64,000 nt of DNA, taken from Pseudomonas fluorescens (GTDB taxonomy: Bacteria; Pseudomonadota; Gammaproteobacteria; Pseudomonadales; Pseudomonadaceae). The notes under the pieces are model-generated. The model did not search any database. It was not told where the DNA came from and saw nothing but the letters and a program-made list of their open reading frames with translations. Position numbers and translations under genes: made by a program. Of this stretch, positions 8,594-17,418 are shown in pieces (position 1 is the first letter of the stretch; each line of letters begins with the position of its first letter). The stretch is taken from positions 124,001-188,000 of the forward strand of contig NZ_JAGGOG010000011.1 in the NCBI RefSeq assembly GCF_018614655.1, in the 5' to 3' direction.

Positions 8594-9271
8594 ATGACTT
8601 GGTTTTCAGACCCCGACGCTGTCGCTCGTTACGCCGAAGGCCCCGTGAGATTGGTCCCAGGCTTTGATTCCCTGCAACGGATGACAACACTGCTGCTTCG
8701 CGAAAGCGTACCGCCAGCGGGCGATGTGCTGGTGCTTGGCGCGGGTGGTGGCCTGGAGTTGAAGCGGTTTGCCGACAGCGAGCCCGGGTGGCGCTTCGTC
8801 GGCGTTGATCCGTCCGCCGAGATGCTCAAGCTGGCCCAGGCCACTTTGGGCCCGCTGGCCGCACGGGTTGAACTGCATGAAGGCTACATCGACACCGCAC
8901 CTGACGGCCCGTTTGATGGCGCTACCTGTCTGCTGACCTTGCACTTCATCCCGGCCGAGGAGCGGCTGCGTACGCTCAAGGAAATCTGGCACCGCCTGTT
9001 GCCCGGTGCGCCGCTGGTTGTCGCCCATCACAGTTTTCCCCAATCGCCTGACGAGAAAGCCCGCTGGCTGAAACGCTATGCGGCCTATGCGGTGGACTCA
9101 GGCGTCCCCGCTTCAGACGCGCAGCGTGCGATTGCGGCGATCAGTGCCCAACTGCCGGTGCTGGCTCCAGAAGCAGATGAAGAGCTGTTGAGGGCCGCAG
9201 GATTCGAAGGTATCGAACTGTTTTATGCGGGGTTCAGTTTCAAAGGATGGGTCGCTTACAAGCCGGCTTAA
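8594..9271 (+). CDS. Class I SAM-dependent methyltransferase
   Basis: 225 residues from ATG 8594. Motif I is DVLVLGAGGGLELKRFA, followed by an acidic strand-2 end (FVGVDPSAEML) and motif II (FDGATCLLTLHFI), all typical of small-molecule class I methyltransferases. A GTG at 8522 would add 24 residues with no domain meaning. It stands alone between divergent and convergent neighbours, so its substrate is not suggested by context. Confidence 0.85.
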   Translation: MTWFSDPDAVARYAEGPVRLVPGFDSLQRMTTLLLRESVPPAGDVLVLGAGGGLELKRFADSEPGWRFVGVDPSAEMLKLAQATLGPLAARVELHEGYIDTAPDGPFDGATCLLTLHFIPAEERLRTLKEIWHRLLPGAPLVVAHHSFPQSPDEKARWLKRYAAYAVDSGVPASDAQRAIAAISAQLPVLAPEADEELLRAAGFEGIELFYAGFSFKGWVAYKPA

Positions 9272-9297
9272 TCAACGTTCAACGCTCTCAAAAGCCC

Positions 9298-9320
9298 GCC
9301 AGGTAGCGTCGCTGCCTGGC
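9298..9320. terminator. Hairpin between convergent genes
   Basis: GCCAGG and CCTGGC arms enclose AGC/GCT pairs in a compact stem between the methyltransferase and the TPM-domain gene. No long T-run follows on the + strand, so termination efficiency is uncertain. Confidence 0.5.
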
Positions 9321-9336
9321 ATTGGGCAAGCCCGTC

Positions 9337-10587
9337 TCACCAACTCCCTGAAGCCCCGCCACCACCACTGGAACCACCACCTCCGGAAAACCCGCCGCCG
9401 GAGCTTGAGCTTGAACTCGAACTCGAACTCGAACTGCCACTGTCATTGCCCCCTGAATCTGAACCGCCTGCGACATTCCCGAAAATGACCAGTGCCGCAC
9501 AGGAACTCAGCGGGAAGGCCAGCAGCCAGCCGTTAAACCCTTCGTCGAGCACAAGACCCGCCACCACGTATACCGCGGCGACAACCGCCAACTGGATAAA
9601 AAACGCCACGCGACTCTGGTTCCAGGCAGTTTTCATCAAGACAAACAGGAGCAGATACAGACCCAGTACCACCAGTCCTGCCAGCGGCAGCACCAGCCAA
9701 TAGATAAAGGACAACTCCCTCACGTAATGATCGGTCAACAACAAACCTGTGGAGTACGACAGCAGGCACAGCGCCATGTAAAACACCGTTCTTGCCAGCC
9801 ACAAGGCACCGAACAGCGCACCGCTCATCAGCATGAGGAACGGCACCGCCAGCGGGTAAATCGCCCACTCCCTGCCGCCGATCACAGCCACCAGCGTCAA
9901 CGTCGTCGTCACGAGCGCGAGGGTGACCAGCGCTCCCCGCCAATGCAGCTTGCGAGCGCTGACCAGCACGCCGCCGACAGCGCCAAGGATCAGGGCCAGG
10001 AACAACGTGTAGGCCTCCGGGGTCCAGGACCATGGGGCATCTTGGGGAAGGGTTTCACCGTCCACCAGCAGGACCAGGTCATTCACCGCCCGTTGCACGC
10101 CACCCGCGTAGTCATCCTGACGAAACGCCGGATTGATATGCTCCTCGATGATACGGTTCGACAGCAGGTCGGTGACCGCGCCCTCCAGGCCATAGCCGAC
10201 CTCGATGCGTACCTTCCTGTCGTCCTTGACCACCAGTAACAGAATGCCGTCGTCGATGCCCTTGCGCCCCAGCTTCCAGGTGCGGAACCAATGAGTGGCG
10301 AACTCTTCGATACTGGCCCCGTCGGTCCCGGGCACCAGCAACACAGCGATCTGCGAACCCTTGCGCTGTTCGAGGGCCGCCAATTGGGCGATCAACTGGG
10401 CCTTGGTAGTCGAGTCGAGGGTGTTTGTGAGGTCGATCACCCGTTGGTCCAATGCAACCTTGTCCAAGCCTGACGGCACGCTATCGGCTTGGGCAATCAA
10501 CGCCCAACCGGCGAGGAAAAGCACCAGCAGATGCCACGCGCATTGCCGCAGATATATCCCCATGTCTTGTTTACCCGAACGATTCAT
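9337..10587 (-). CDS. TPM-domain membrane protein (YgcG-like)
   Basis: 416 residues. A signal peptide (about residues 1-35, ending near AQADS) is followed by a TPM domain at about 45-180 (including GIDDGILLLVVKDDRKVRIE and VGYGLEGAVTDLLSNRIIEE). Several membrane helices follow at about 190-370. The tail is low-complexity, a serine run then glycine-rich (GGGFSGGGGSSGGGGASGSW), as in YgcG-type proteins. TPM domains are linked to membrane-complex maintenance and to phosphatase activity in plants. The serine run is coded by near-identical codons and may vary in length between strains. Confidence 0.87.
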   Translation of the reverse strand: MNRSGKQDMGIYLRQCAWHLLVLFLAGWALIAQADSVPSGLDKVALDQRVIDLTNTLDSTTKAQLIAQLAALEQRKGSQIAVLLVPGTDGASIEEFATHWFRTWKLGRKGIDDGILLLVVKDDRKVRIEVGYGLEGAVTDLLSNRIIEEHINPAFRQDDYAGGVQRAVNDLVLLVDGETLPQDAPWSWTPEAYTLFLALILGAVGGVLVSARKLHWRGALVTLALVTTTLTLVAVIGGREWAIYPLAVPFLMLMSGALFGALWLARTVFYMALCLLSYSTGLLLTDHYVRELSFIYWLVLPLAGLVVLGLYLLLFVLMKTAWNQSRVAFFIQLAVVAAVYVVAGLVLDEGFNGWLLAFPLSSCAALVIFGNVAGGSDSGGNDSGSSSSSSSSSSSSGGGFSGGGGSSGGGGASGSW

Positions 10588-10721
10588 CCTGAAAACGCCG
10601 CCCTGCGCCGCTCTATTATTCTTGCGAAAGCATACTGATACAGCAGCTGTTACGTCACCCTTCCGCTACGCGTCATTTCAAGCCAGACTCCTGCGTATTC
10701 CGAGCCTTGCAGGTAATCCTC

Positions 10722-11120
10722 ATGATTTCTCACGTTTGCTTGGGCGTCGATGACTTCGAGCGCGCCATGGTTTTCTATTCAAGGATCATGGAGACGCTGG
10801 GGCTCACGCTGAAGTTTTGCAGCAGGACCAAGCCTTGGGCGGGCTGGGTCAGCGAGACGTCACCTCGGCCAATCTTCGTGATCGGTAAACCGTTTGACGG
10901 CAACCCGGCACACGCCGGCAATGGGCAGATGATTGCGCTGTTGGCACCGAACCGAGAGACCGTCAGGAAGGCGCATACCGCTGCATTGGCCAATGGTGGC
11001 GTTTGTGAAGGTCCGCCGGGGCCAAGGCCTGAATACCATGCCGACTATTACGGTGCCTATTTTCGCGACCCCGATGGCAACAAACTTTGTGTGTGCTGCC
11101 ACAACCCAGAGCCTGCCTGA
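10722..11120 (+). CDS. VOC (glyoxalase/bleomycin-resistance fold) protein
   Basis: 132 residues. It opens with the metal-ligand strand MISHVCLGVDDFERAMVFYS and ends with YFRDPDGNKLCVCCH, carrying the acidic ligand region of a single VOC module. ATG 10722 is chosen over 10707 because the first conserved strand starts immediately. A small dioxygenase, lyase or thiol-transfer role is possible. A P-loop kinase gene follows after 22 bases on the same strand. Confidence 0.87.
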   Translation: MISHVCLGVDDFERAMVFYSRIMETLGLTLKFCSRTKPWAGWVSETSPRPIFVIGKPFDGNPAHAGNGQMIALLAPNRETVRKAHTAALANGGVCEGPPGPRPEYHADYYGAYFRDPDGNKLCVCCHNPEPA

Positions 11121-11142
11121 CTCACTGACCCAAGGATCGACG

Positions 11143-11697
11143 ATGCTCATTGTTTTCAGCGGCCTTCCCGGTACTGGAAAGACCACCATCGCCCAAGCGC
11201 TGGCGCTCCAGACAGGCGCCGTTTACCTGCGCATCGACAGTATCGAGCAAGCAATCCTCGATGCCGGGGTTCTGATTCGGGATGTAGGAAGCAGCGGCTA
11301 TAGGGCCGCTAATGCGCTGGCATTGAGCAATCTACGGTTAGGCCATAAGGTGATCGCTGACTGCGTCAACCCGGTCTGCGAAAGCCGTAACGACTGGAGC
11401 GAAACGGCCAAGCGCGCAGGCGTTCCCTTGGTCAATATCGAGGTGACTTGCTCCGATCAACAGGAACATCGGCGACGGGTAGAAACCCGCAAGAGCGACA
11501 TTCCGGGCCTGACACCACCCAGTTGGCAGTCGGTAATGAATCACGAGTATGAGCCGTGGATGGGCACTCCGTTTATCATCGATACGGCGCAAGTGTCTGC
11601 AATTGAAGCCGTGACGATGATTACCCGGAAATGTTTAGCCGATGCGCCTCAAAGCACGCTCCCCATCGCCTTGAACAACGCCGGATCGCGTCCGTAG
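11143..11697 (+). CDS. P-loop AAA/kinase-like ATPase
   Basis: 184 residues with a Walker A site at the very N-terminus (FSGLPGTGKTTIAQAL), then YLRIDSIEQAI and a mid-domain VIADCVNP strand end. The layout is that of small kinases such as chloramphenicol/gluconate/zeta-type enzymes. ATG 11143 is used; the open frame extends upstream into the VOC gene without coding sense. Its 3' end overlaps the convergent L,D-transpeptidase by 49 bases. Substrate unknown. Confidence 0.83.
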   Translation: MLIVFSGLPGTGKTTIAQALALQTGAVYLRIDSIEQAILDAGVLIRDVGSSGYRAANALALSNLRLGHKVIADCVNPVCESRNDWSETAKRAGVPLVNIEVTCSDQQEHRRRVETRKSDIPGLTPPSWQSVMNHEYEPWMGTPFIIDTAQVSAIEAVTMITRKCLADAPQSTLPIALNNAGSRP

Positions 11698-13220
11698 ATA
11701 TCCGGCGCATACAGCAGTGCCCCCTGGCTATCCACCTGTACTGTCCAGTACCCCAGCACCACCGGTACCGGTGCGGCGAGCCGGAACTCGTGGGTCAAGC
11801 CGGTGGCGATCAACTCGTCGGTACGGGTGCGTTCAGCCGGGCTGACCAACAGGTCCCGCAAGTGCAGCGGTTCCTCTACCCTCACACACCCTGAACTGAA
11901 CGCCCGCGGCCCCTTGGAGAACAGCGGCTGGCTCGGGGTGTCGTGCAGGTAGACCGAGTACGGATTGGGAAAGCGCAGCACGATCCTGCCCAACGGGTTT
12001 CGCGGGCCAGCACCCTGGCGCAACAGGATATTACCGGGGCGGGACCAGTCGACCTTATCAGGGGACAGAGGGTTACCTGCGCTGTCCAGCACTTGCAGGT
12101 TCTGTTGGCGCAGGTATTCAGGGTTCAAGCGGATGGCCGGCAGTTTGTCCTCGCGCAGGATGGTCGGTGGGATGGTCCAGGTGGGGTTCAAGGTCAGCCG
12201 CGTGATCCGAGACTTCAATAACGGCGTCTGGCGTTCGGCGCGCCCCACTTGCAGGCGGGTCTGCCACACCGGCACGCCACCCTGGTAAAAACTCAGTTGG
12301 GCAGCCGCCACATTGACCAGTACGCCTTCGGGCTCCAGGTCCTGGGCCAGCCAACGGAAGCGCTCGAGGTTGATACGCAGTTGTTCGCGGCGTACCGCCG
12401 GGCTGACGTTCAGCTCGGTGACCGTACCCGGCCCGATGACGCCATCGGCCTGCAGCGAATGGCTCTGTTGGAATTGTTTGACGGCGCTGACCAAGGTCCC
12501 CGTGTATGTCCCCGCGAGGCCAGCGGGGATACTGCTCAGATAGCCCCCACTGAACAATCGCTTTGCCAACTCGGCAACGCGGGCATCATTCATGCCCGGA
12601 CGCAACAAGGGACCTTCGGCGATAGCGCCCCAATGGGGCAACGGTTGCTGACGTTGCGCGGCATAAGCCTTGCGCAGGCTACGATACAACTCGGCACTCG
12701 GGCGGGCCTGGTCGAACGCCTTGACCATGTCTTGAAGCCCTATGCCCGCCATCGCCAGTACCTCGGCCTCCGGGTCTCGCGTCGGCGGCTGAGAGTGCCA
12801 GAGGGGTTCGAAACTGGCTTGTTGCAAGCGACCGTAATGCAGGTCCTGCAAGGCTTGCAGGTACTGTTGACTGGTGCCGATGTCCGTGCAGAGCACGTTG
12901 CCGGTGGCCGCATCCACCGGCAGCGGATAGTGAGCGGGGTCCAGGCCGTCGTCGGCCAATAGCTGTAATTGGGCATGCAAAGCCGAGCGGCGCGCACTGT
13001 CAGACCAGAGCCCAACGTTGCCCTGCTGCTGGTAAAAAAGCTGCAATCGCCGCTCGCCCGGGGCATCTACCTTCCCAGCCAACCCGGGGCAAACACTCGA
13101 CAATTGTGCAAGAGCCAGCTGTACTGGGGATGGCAGCTCGACGATCGAGTCTTCGGCCGTCACGACCAGTGGTGCAACGAGCAAGCAAATGCTCAAGTAA
13201 CATGCGTGTTTTTTGAACAA
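11649..13220 (-). CDS. L,D-transpeptidase, YcbB/LdtD type
   Basis: 523 residues from the proposed TTG at 13220. The protein has a signal peptide (FKKHACYLSICLLVAPLVV), a scaffold domain, a peptidoglycan-binding domain (AVKQFQQSHSLQADGVIGPG), then a YkuD catalytic domain with the histidine in YLHDTP and the active-site SSGCVRVEE cysteine. It would make 3-3 crosslinks in periplasmic peptidoglycan. GGAG stands 8 bases before TTG 13220, and that start gives a clean signal peptide; ATG 13259 would overlap the start codon of the divergent gene. The pair is likely expressed from a shared region. Confidence 0.92.
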   Translation of the reverse strand: MFKKHACYLSICLLVAPLVVTAEDSIVELPSPVQLALAQLSSVCPGLAGKVDAPGERRLQLFYQQQGNVGLWSDSARRSALHAQLQLLADDGLDPAHYPLPVDAATGNVLCTDIGTSQQYLQALQDLHYGRLQQASFEPLWHSQPPTRDPEAEVLAMAGIGLQDMVKAFDQARPSAELYRSLRKAYAAQRQQPLPHWGAIAEGPLLRPGMNDARVAELAKRLFSGGYLSSIPAGLAGTYTGTLVSAVKQFQQSHSLQADGVIGPGTVTELNVSPAVRREQLRINLERFRWLAQDLEPEGVLVNVAAAQLSFYQGGVPVWQTRLQVGRAERQTPLLKSRITRLTLNPTWTIPPTILREDKLPAIRLNPEYLRQQNLQVLDSAGNPLSPDKVDWSRPGNILLRQGAGPRNPLGRIVLRFPNPYSVYLHDTPSQPLFSKGPRAFSSGCVRVEEPLHLRDLLVSPAERTRTDELIATGLTHEFRLAAPVPVVLGYWTVQVDSQGALLYAPDIYGRDPALFKAMGSVL

Positions 13221-13257
13221 TGGCTTTACTCCAATCCACCGGGGAGATTCTCTATAC

Positions 13258-13956
13258 ATGCTGACTTTTTGCTGCCGACTCGGCCTGATCGCCGCCACCC
13301 TGCTCGCGCTGTGTAATCCCGCGCTCGCCGGCAACAACAACCTTCCTACCTTATATAGCAGCCTGGCCCGTACGGCTCCAGAACTCAATCCCGATGTTCT
13401 GAAAAGAGCCCTGAGCGCCATGCAGTGCGCCGTCGGCAATGGTATTGAACGTTCCGAACGCCTGGCCGTGATCGACTATTCAATGCCCTCGACCGCTCGT
13501 CGCCTGTGGATCTTCGACCTGCGCAAGCAAAAGTTGGTCCTGCGGGACCTGGTGGCCCATGGGCAAAAATCCGGAGAGAACTTCGCCACCCAATTCTCCA
13601 ACCGTGAGGGCAGCTATCAATCCAGCCTGGGGTTATTCCGCACCCAGGAAAGTTATGAAGGCGCTCATGGCTATTCGCTGCGCATGGACGGCCTGGAGCC
13701 GGGCTTCAATGACCGTGCCCGGGACCGGGCGATTGTGATTCACGCTGCCGACTACGTCAGCCCGTTATGGAGCAAGCGCGAAGGCCGGATCGGCCGCAGC
13801 CAGGGTTGCCCCGCCGTACGGCCGCAGGTGGCGCGCCAGGTGGTGGACAAACTCAAGGATGGCCAGTTCATGTTCTCCTGGTACCCCGACCAGCGCTGGC
13901 TCAAGTCCTCGGCGTACCTCAACTGCAAGCCACAGCAGATGGCCAAGGCCGGTTGA
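13258..13956 (+). CDS. Murein L,D-transpeptidase catalytic-domain family protein
   Basis: 232 residues with a signal peptide (LTFCCRLGLIAATLLALCNP, cleavage near ALAG). The catalytic part includes VIHAADYV and GRSQGCPAVRP, the histidine and cysteine of the YkuD-like fold in the shorter family of secreted transpeptidases. GGGAG lies before ATG 13258. It is divergent from the large L,D-transpeptidase with only 37 bases between proposed starts. The role is periplasmic peptidoglycan crosslinking or lipoprotein attachment, by family. Confidence 0.9.
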   Translation: MLTFCCRLGLIAATLLALCNPALAGNNNLPTLYSSLARTAPELNPDVLKRALSAMQCAVGNGIERSERLAVIDYSMPSTARRLWIFDLRKQKLVLRDLVAHGQKSGENFATQFSNREGSYQSSLGLFRTQESYEGAHGYSLRMDGLEPGFNDRARDRAIVIHAADYVSPLWSKREGRIGRSQGCPAVRPQVARQVVDKLKDGQFMFSWYPDQRWLKSSAYLNCKPQQMAKAG

Positions 13957-13997
13957 GGTAGTATCGGTCAGCCGAGCCTGACAAGAGAGAACCTCAC

Positions 13998-14747
13998 ATG
14001 CTTTTACACCAGTCAACGTGGATCGAGATCGAGCAGTTCCTGCAACGCAGCCGCACCGTAGTGATTCCCATCGGCTCCAACGAGCAGCACGGCCCCACCG
14101 GCCTGCTGGGCACCGATTGGATGTGCCCGGAAATCATCGCCCATGAGGCGCAGAAAAACGCCGACATCCTGATCGGCCCGACCTTCAACATCGGCATGGC
14201 CCAGCACCATCTCGGCTTTCCTGGAACAATTTCCCTGCGCCCATCGACCTTTATTGCCGCGATTGGTGATTGGGTGCGCTCGCTGGCCGGCCATGGCTTC
14301 GAGAAAATCCTGTTTCTCAATGGCCACGGCGGCAACATCGCCTCGATTGAAGCCGCCTTCTCGGAGCTCTACGCCGAAGCCAGCTTTGCTCGCCGCCCAG
14401 CCGGGTTCGCACTGAAGTTGTTTAACTGGTGGGACCTGGAAGGTGTTGGCGAACTGGCGCATCGGCAATTCCCGATCGGCCATGGCAGCCATGCCACGCC
14501 GTCTGAGATCGCCGTCACGCAATGGGCCTATCCGGACGCGATCAAGTCGGCGCACTACTCGCCGCAAATCGCCAACACCGGCCCGATCCGTGAAGCCAAG
14601 GACTTCCGCGCCCGCTTCCCGGACGGTCGCATGGGCTCGGACCCGGCCCTGGCGACACCGGAAAAAGGCGGTGAGTTGGTGGCACTGGCGGCCATAGGCC
14701 TGGTGCAGGCAGTCGATGCCTTCAGCCGAGAGCCGAAGCCGGACTGA
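13998..14747 (+). CDS. Creatininase-family amidohydrolase
   Basis: 249 residues. Metal-ligand motifs of the family are present: IGSNEQHGPTGLLGTDWMCP near residue 23, the NGHGGN motif near residue 112, and a late acidic/His region (GHGSHATPSEIAV). The family includes creatinine amidohydrolase, MftE peptidase and formamide hydrolases. An AGAGA site precedes the ATG. The neighbours give no clear pathway, so creatinine should not be assumed as substrate. Confidence 0.9.
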   Translation: MLLHQSTWIEIEQFLQRSRTVVIPIGSNEQHGPTGLLGTDWMCPEIIAHEAQKNADILIGPTFNIGMAQHHLGFPGTISLRPSTFIAAIGDWVRSLAGHGFEKILFLNGHGGNIASIEAAFSELYAEASFARRPAGFALKLFNWWDLEGVGELAHRQFPIGHGSHATPSEIAVTQWAYPDAIKSAHYSPQIANTGPIREAKDFRARFPDGRMGSDPALATPEKGGELVALAAIGLVQAVDAFSREPKPD

Positions 14748-14796
14748 GACCTTGGTAAAGGTCATAATTTCTCCGGCTACTCGACCACCTCACATC

Positions 14797-15876
14797 CTAA
14801 CTTAGTTGTTCACACAAGAAAGGTGTACTGGCAAGTTTGGATGTTGGGTGGAATGCCAACAAACGAGTGACAACAAGCAGATAAGCGACTTCTTCAGAGG
14901 ACATGAATGCCATGCCTCCCAGGATTTCGAAAGCGCGAGTACTAATGCGGTTCACGGCTTCCTGTATGGAAAATCTGGTTGCCTGTGCGCGAGCCAAGTC
15001 ACTGCGCAAAAATCGATTTTCGTCAATCGAGCCAGCTAGGCCACGCAGAGCCATCGTGGCCCCTTGCAGGTCAATGAGCAGCATGGCTCGATCATCCTGT
15101 GAGCCTTTATTATATGACAATGCACGGGATGCCAAAGCGGATGCCATTCCCAGGTAAGAAGCTGAAGCTAGCAGTTGAAACCAGATAGCAAGCCAATTGT
15201 CACCCATCCCGTGTTGAGCATCATCTAGTTGATCATCCACGGCGGTGCTAAAACACATCATGGACTCGGGAACCATCAAATTATTGAACGTGACTTCGTG
15301 GCTGTCTGCCGCCTGCAAATGCGGTACAGACCAAAATTTTTTCCGCTCGATACTTGAATCACCAGCGAAACCCACACCTATGCCAATATGGGTTTGACCT
15401 TTAGGATCAATGTAGTTGACTCCAAAAGTGATTGCATCAAAGTTATACGTCATCGTGCAAGGTTTCTTGCTTCCATTCACGAGATAGCCGTCGAGCGTTT
15501 TTTCAACAGTCATTTTCGACTCCAGGATATGCGCATGCGCACGACCTTCGGAAAATCCGGATGCAACCAATAACTTATCGCGGGCCACTATTCTTAACAA
15601 ACCCTGAATATCAGGAAAGAAACTCCTGCTCGCCATCATGCCCGCTACTGTGTGGTGATGCATGGTCATCATTATTGCCAGCGAAGGACAATGTGCACCG
15701 ACCCAAGTGTGTAATCGCGCCATACTTGCCGCGCCGACGCCCCCACCACCGAGTTCCTTCGCAATCGTGAGGCCAGGCTGGCCGACCCTTCGAAACATAT
15801 CGGCTAATCGTTTAGCCTCTCCACGCTCAAGATCAAGCAGCGAGGTAGTTTCAAGAAAGGATGCCATTTCCGGCAT
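14797..15876 (-). CDS. Acyl-CoA dehydrogenase-like flavoprotein in an AT-richer island
   Basis: 359 residues from ATG 15876. N-terminal and middle acyl-CoA dehydrogenase segments are seen (GLTIAKELGGGGVGAAS; VNGSKKPCTMTYNFDAITFG; EVTFNNLMVPESM), and the C-terminal domain has ILGGMAFMSSEEVAYLL. The usual arginine/aspartate after that motif is replaced (VTRLLAFHP), so catalysis may differ. Codon use is more AT-rich than in flanking genes. An ATG at 15917 with a (GA)5 tract just after it would be in frame only if one GA unit were lost. It faces an OlsB-like gene on the same strand. Oxidation of an acyl chain before N-acyl transfer is an inference. Confidence 0.75.
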   Translation of the reverse strand: MPEMASFLETTSLLDLERGEAKRLADMFRRVGQPGLTIAKELGGGGVGAASMARLHTWVGAHCPSLAIMMTMHHHTVAGMMASRSFFPDIQGLLRIVARDKLLVASGFSEGRAHAHILESKMTVEKTLDGYLVNGSKKPCTMTYNFDAITFGVNYIDPKGQTHIGIGVGFAGDSSIERKKFWSVPHLQAADSHEVTFNNLMVPESMMCFSTAVDDQLDDAQHGMGDNWLAIWFQLLASASYLGMASALASRALSYNKGSQDDRAMLLIDLQGATMALRGLAGSIDENRFLRSDLARAQATRFSIQEAVNRISTRAFEILGGMAFMSSEEVAYLLVVTRLLAFHPTSKLASTPFLCEQLS

Positions 15877-15892
15877 CAGCTCAAAGGCAGTA

Positions 15893-15902
15893 TCTCTCTC
15901 TC
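15893..15902 (-). repeat. (GA)5 dinucleotide tract at the gene's 5' end
   Basis: Read on the minus strand, ATG 15917 opens MFLKEERE and then hits TGA. With four GA units instead of five, the same ATG would read through into ATG 15876, adding 13 residues (MFLKEERDTAFEL). Such short repeats can vary by slippage, so translation start could be switchable. It may equally be a fixed difference with 15876 as the only start. Confidence 0.45.
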
Positions 15903-16021
15903 TTCTTTTAAAAACATATCAGATAAATTCTTTATAGTTCAGGAAAGGAAAGGGTCCGACGAACGAAATCCATATCAACTTGTATTGACTACTTACGTTA
16001 GCGATGACGCAACATAGAAAT

Positions 16022-16801
16022 TCACGTCAACTTATCCGCTTTAAAATAATGACGCGCATAACGACTGTCCAACTTCGACAACGGCAACAACAAGAAAAAG
16101 TCCGCTGAATGAAAATCAGGATCCCAAGCCGGTTTGCCACACACCCAAGCACCGCTGCGCAAATAGCCTTTTAACAGCGGCGGCATGTGTGGAGTATGCC
16201 CGGCCTCACGCTCGTGAATGGGAAATGGCTTATGGGGCGTCACGCGATATTCGGCTGGAGCAAAATTTTCTGATGTAAATGCGTGATACAACGCCACGGC
16301 ATTGTGGCCGCCATCAGACAAACTCACGCTCGCGCACCCCATCAGATAATCACAACGCTCGCGTCGCATATACATAGCCAAACCAGCCCACAACAGCATA
16401 ATGACGCTGCCACTACGATAATCCGGATGGACGCAAGCATGGCCCGCTTCGATAATATGCATACGCAAATTATCCAAACGACTCAGATCAAACTCTTGCT
16501 CGGAATAATAGCGTCCCATACGCTGTGCTGCTGTCGGGCTCATCACGCGATATGTACCGACCACACGTGATGTTTTTGTATCACGAACAATCAAATGATC
16601 GCAATAATCATCAAACTCATCAATATTTACGCCGTCCGGATTTTCCAGTTTAGACAAACGGAATGTTTCGGTAAAAACCTTATAACGAAGGCGCTGTACT
16701 TCACGTACTTCTTCCTTCGTACTGGCAAGGCTAATAGTTAGTTTCGCAGAAATTTGGCTTGCGCTTGAATGAACATCATTGGACATCGTCGGCAATCGCA
16801 T
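16022..16801 (-). CDS. OlsB/FeeM-like GNAT N-acyltransferase
   Basis: 259 residues of the family that moves acyl chains from acyl carrier protein to an amine (OlsB makes lyso-ornithine lipid; FeeM makes N-acyl amino acids). Signatures: LRYKVFTETF (about residues 39-48), DEFDDYCDHLIV, VVGTYRVMSP, and EAGHACVHPDYRSGSVIMLL followed by MGCASVSLSDGG. AAGGAAG precedes the start at 16801. Composition is AT-richer than the surroundings. With the acyl-CoA dehydrogenase-like gene 145 bases downstream, it may form a small acylated-amine biosynthetic unit; the product is unknown. Confidence 0.85.
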   Translation of the reverse strand: MRLPTMSNDVHSSASQISAKLTISLASTKEEVREVQRLRYKVFTETFRLSKLENPDGVNIDEFDDYCDHLIVRDTKTSRVVGTYRVMSPTAAQRMGRYYSEQEFDLSRLDNLRMHIIEAGHACVHPDYRSGSVIMLLWAGLAMYMRRERCDYLMGCASVSLSDGGHNAVALYHAFTSENFAPAEYRVTPHKPFPIHEREAGHTPHMPPLLKGYLRSGAWVCGKPAWDPDFHSADFFLLLPLSKLDSRYARHYFKADKLT

Positions 16802-16958
16802 GCATCTTCCTTTTTTGTAATTTCAATATAACCACGCCAGAAAGAAGATAAAATATTACATGCCATTTCAAATAAGCGCCGTAAGGAAAATCTCAAACAC
16901 TCTCCGATTTTTTGATGCCCTCACTACTTGAGATTCAAAAAAGTACCAGGTAGAAAAT

Positions 16959-16996
16959 AAAAAAGCCCCCCGTATTGATACACGGCGAGCTTTTTT
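16959..16996. terminator. Bidirectional rho-independent terminator
   Basis: AAAAAAGC and GCTTTTTT arms flank a CCGT/ACGG inner stem with a small internal loop. T-runs exist on both strands. It marks the end of the lipoprotein transcript at 17046-18060. The 244-base gap around it (16802-17045) holds no gene. Confidence 0.85.
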
Positions 16997-17045
16997 ACTA
17001 ATCATGAATTGTAATTGAGCGGGTGCTCCTGCTCGTTTTATCCAC

Positions 17046-17387
17046 CTACAGGCATTCCCTTGCCGCCAACTCAAATTTCGACGGCGTAAAGGTCGACGCC
17101 AGCGGCTTGCGCTCATACAAAAACACCTTACCGCCGGTGGAAACCTTGTAGGCCTCCAGCACATCGTCAGCAGCAATCTTGCTGCTCACCACAACCCTGA
17201 TGTGGCGCGACGACTGCGTCACCGTCGGCGTCAGGGCATTTTGCTCTAGCTTGGGTACCACGCACTGAGCATAAACATCGGGGGCTTTACTGGTCTGCAG
17301 GATCAATGTCGGGGCATTCGGAGCTGACGTACAGCCGGCCAGCAACAGGGAAGCAACGGCCATCGCTGGCACAAATAGAGAACGCAT
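17046..17387 (-). CDS. Small putative lipoprotein
   Basis: 113 residues. A signal peptide with lipobox LLLAGC (cysteine about residue 18) predicts lipid attachment in the envelope. The rest is a short unassigned domain with one late cysteine (AARECL). ATG 17387 follows AGGAAACCTT and is preferred over 17417. It lies 31 bases after an exported protein gene and probably shares its transcript. Confidence 0.8.
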   Translation of the reverse strand: MRSLFVPAMAVASLLLAGCTSAPNAPTLILQTSKAPDVYAQCVVPKLEQNALTPTVTQSSRHIRVVVSSKIAADDVLEAYKVSTGGKVFLYERKPLASTFTPSKFELAARECL

Positions 17388-17418
17388 AAGGTTTCCTGAA
17401 AATAAAAAAAGGTGCACT

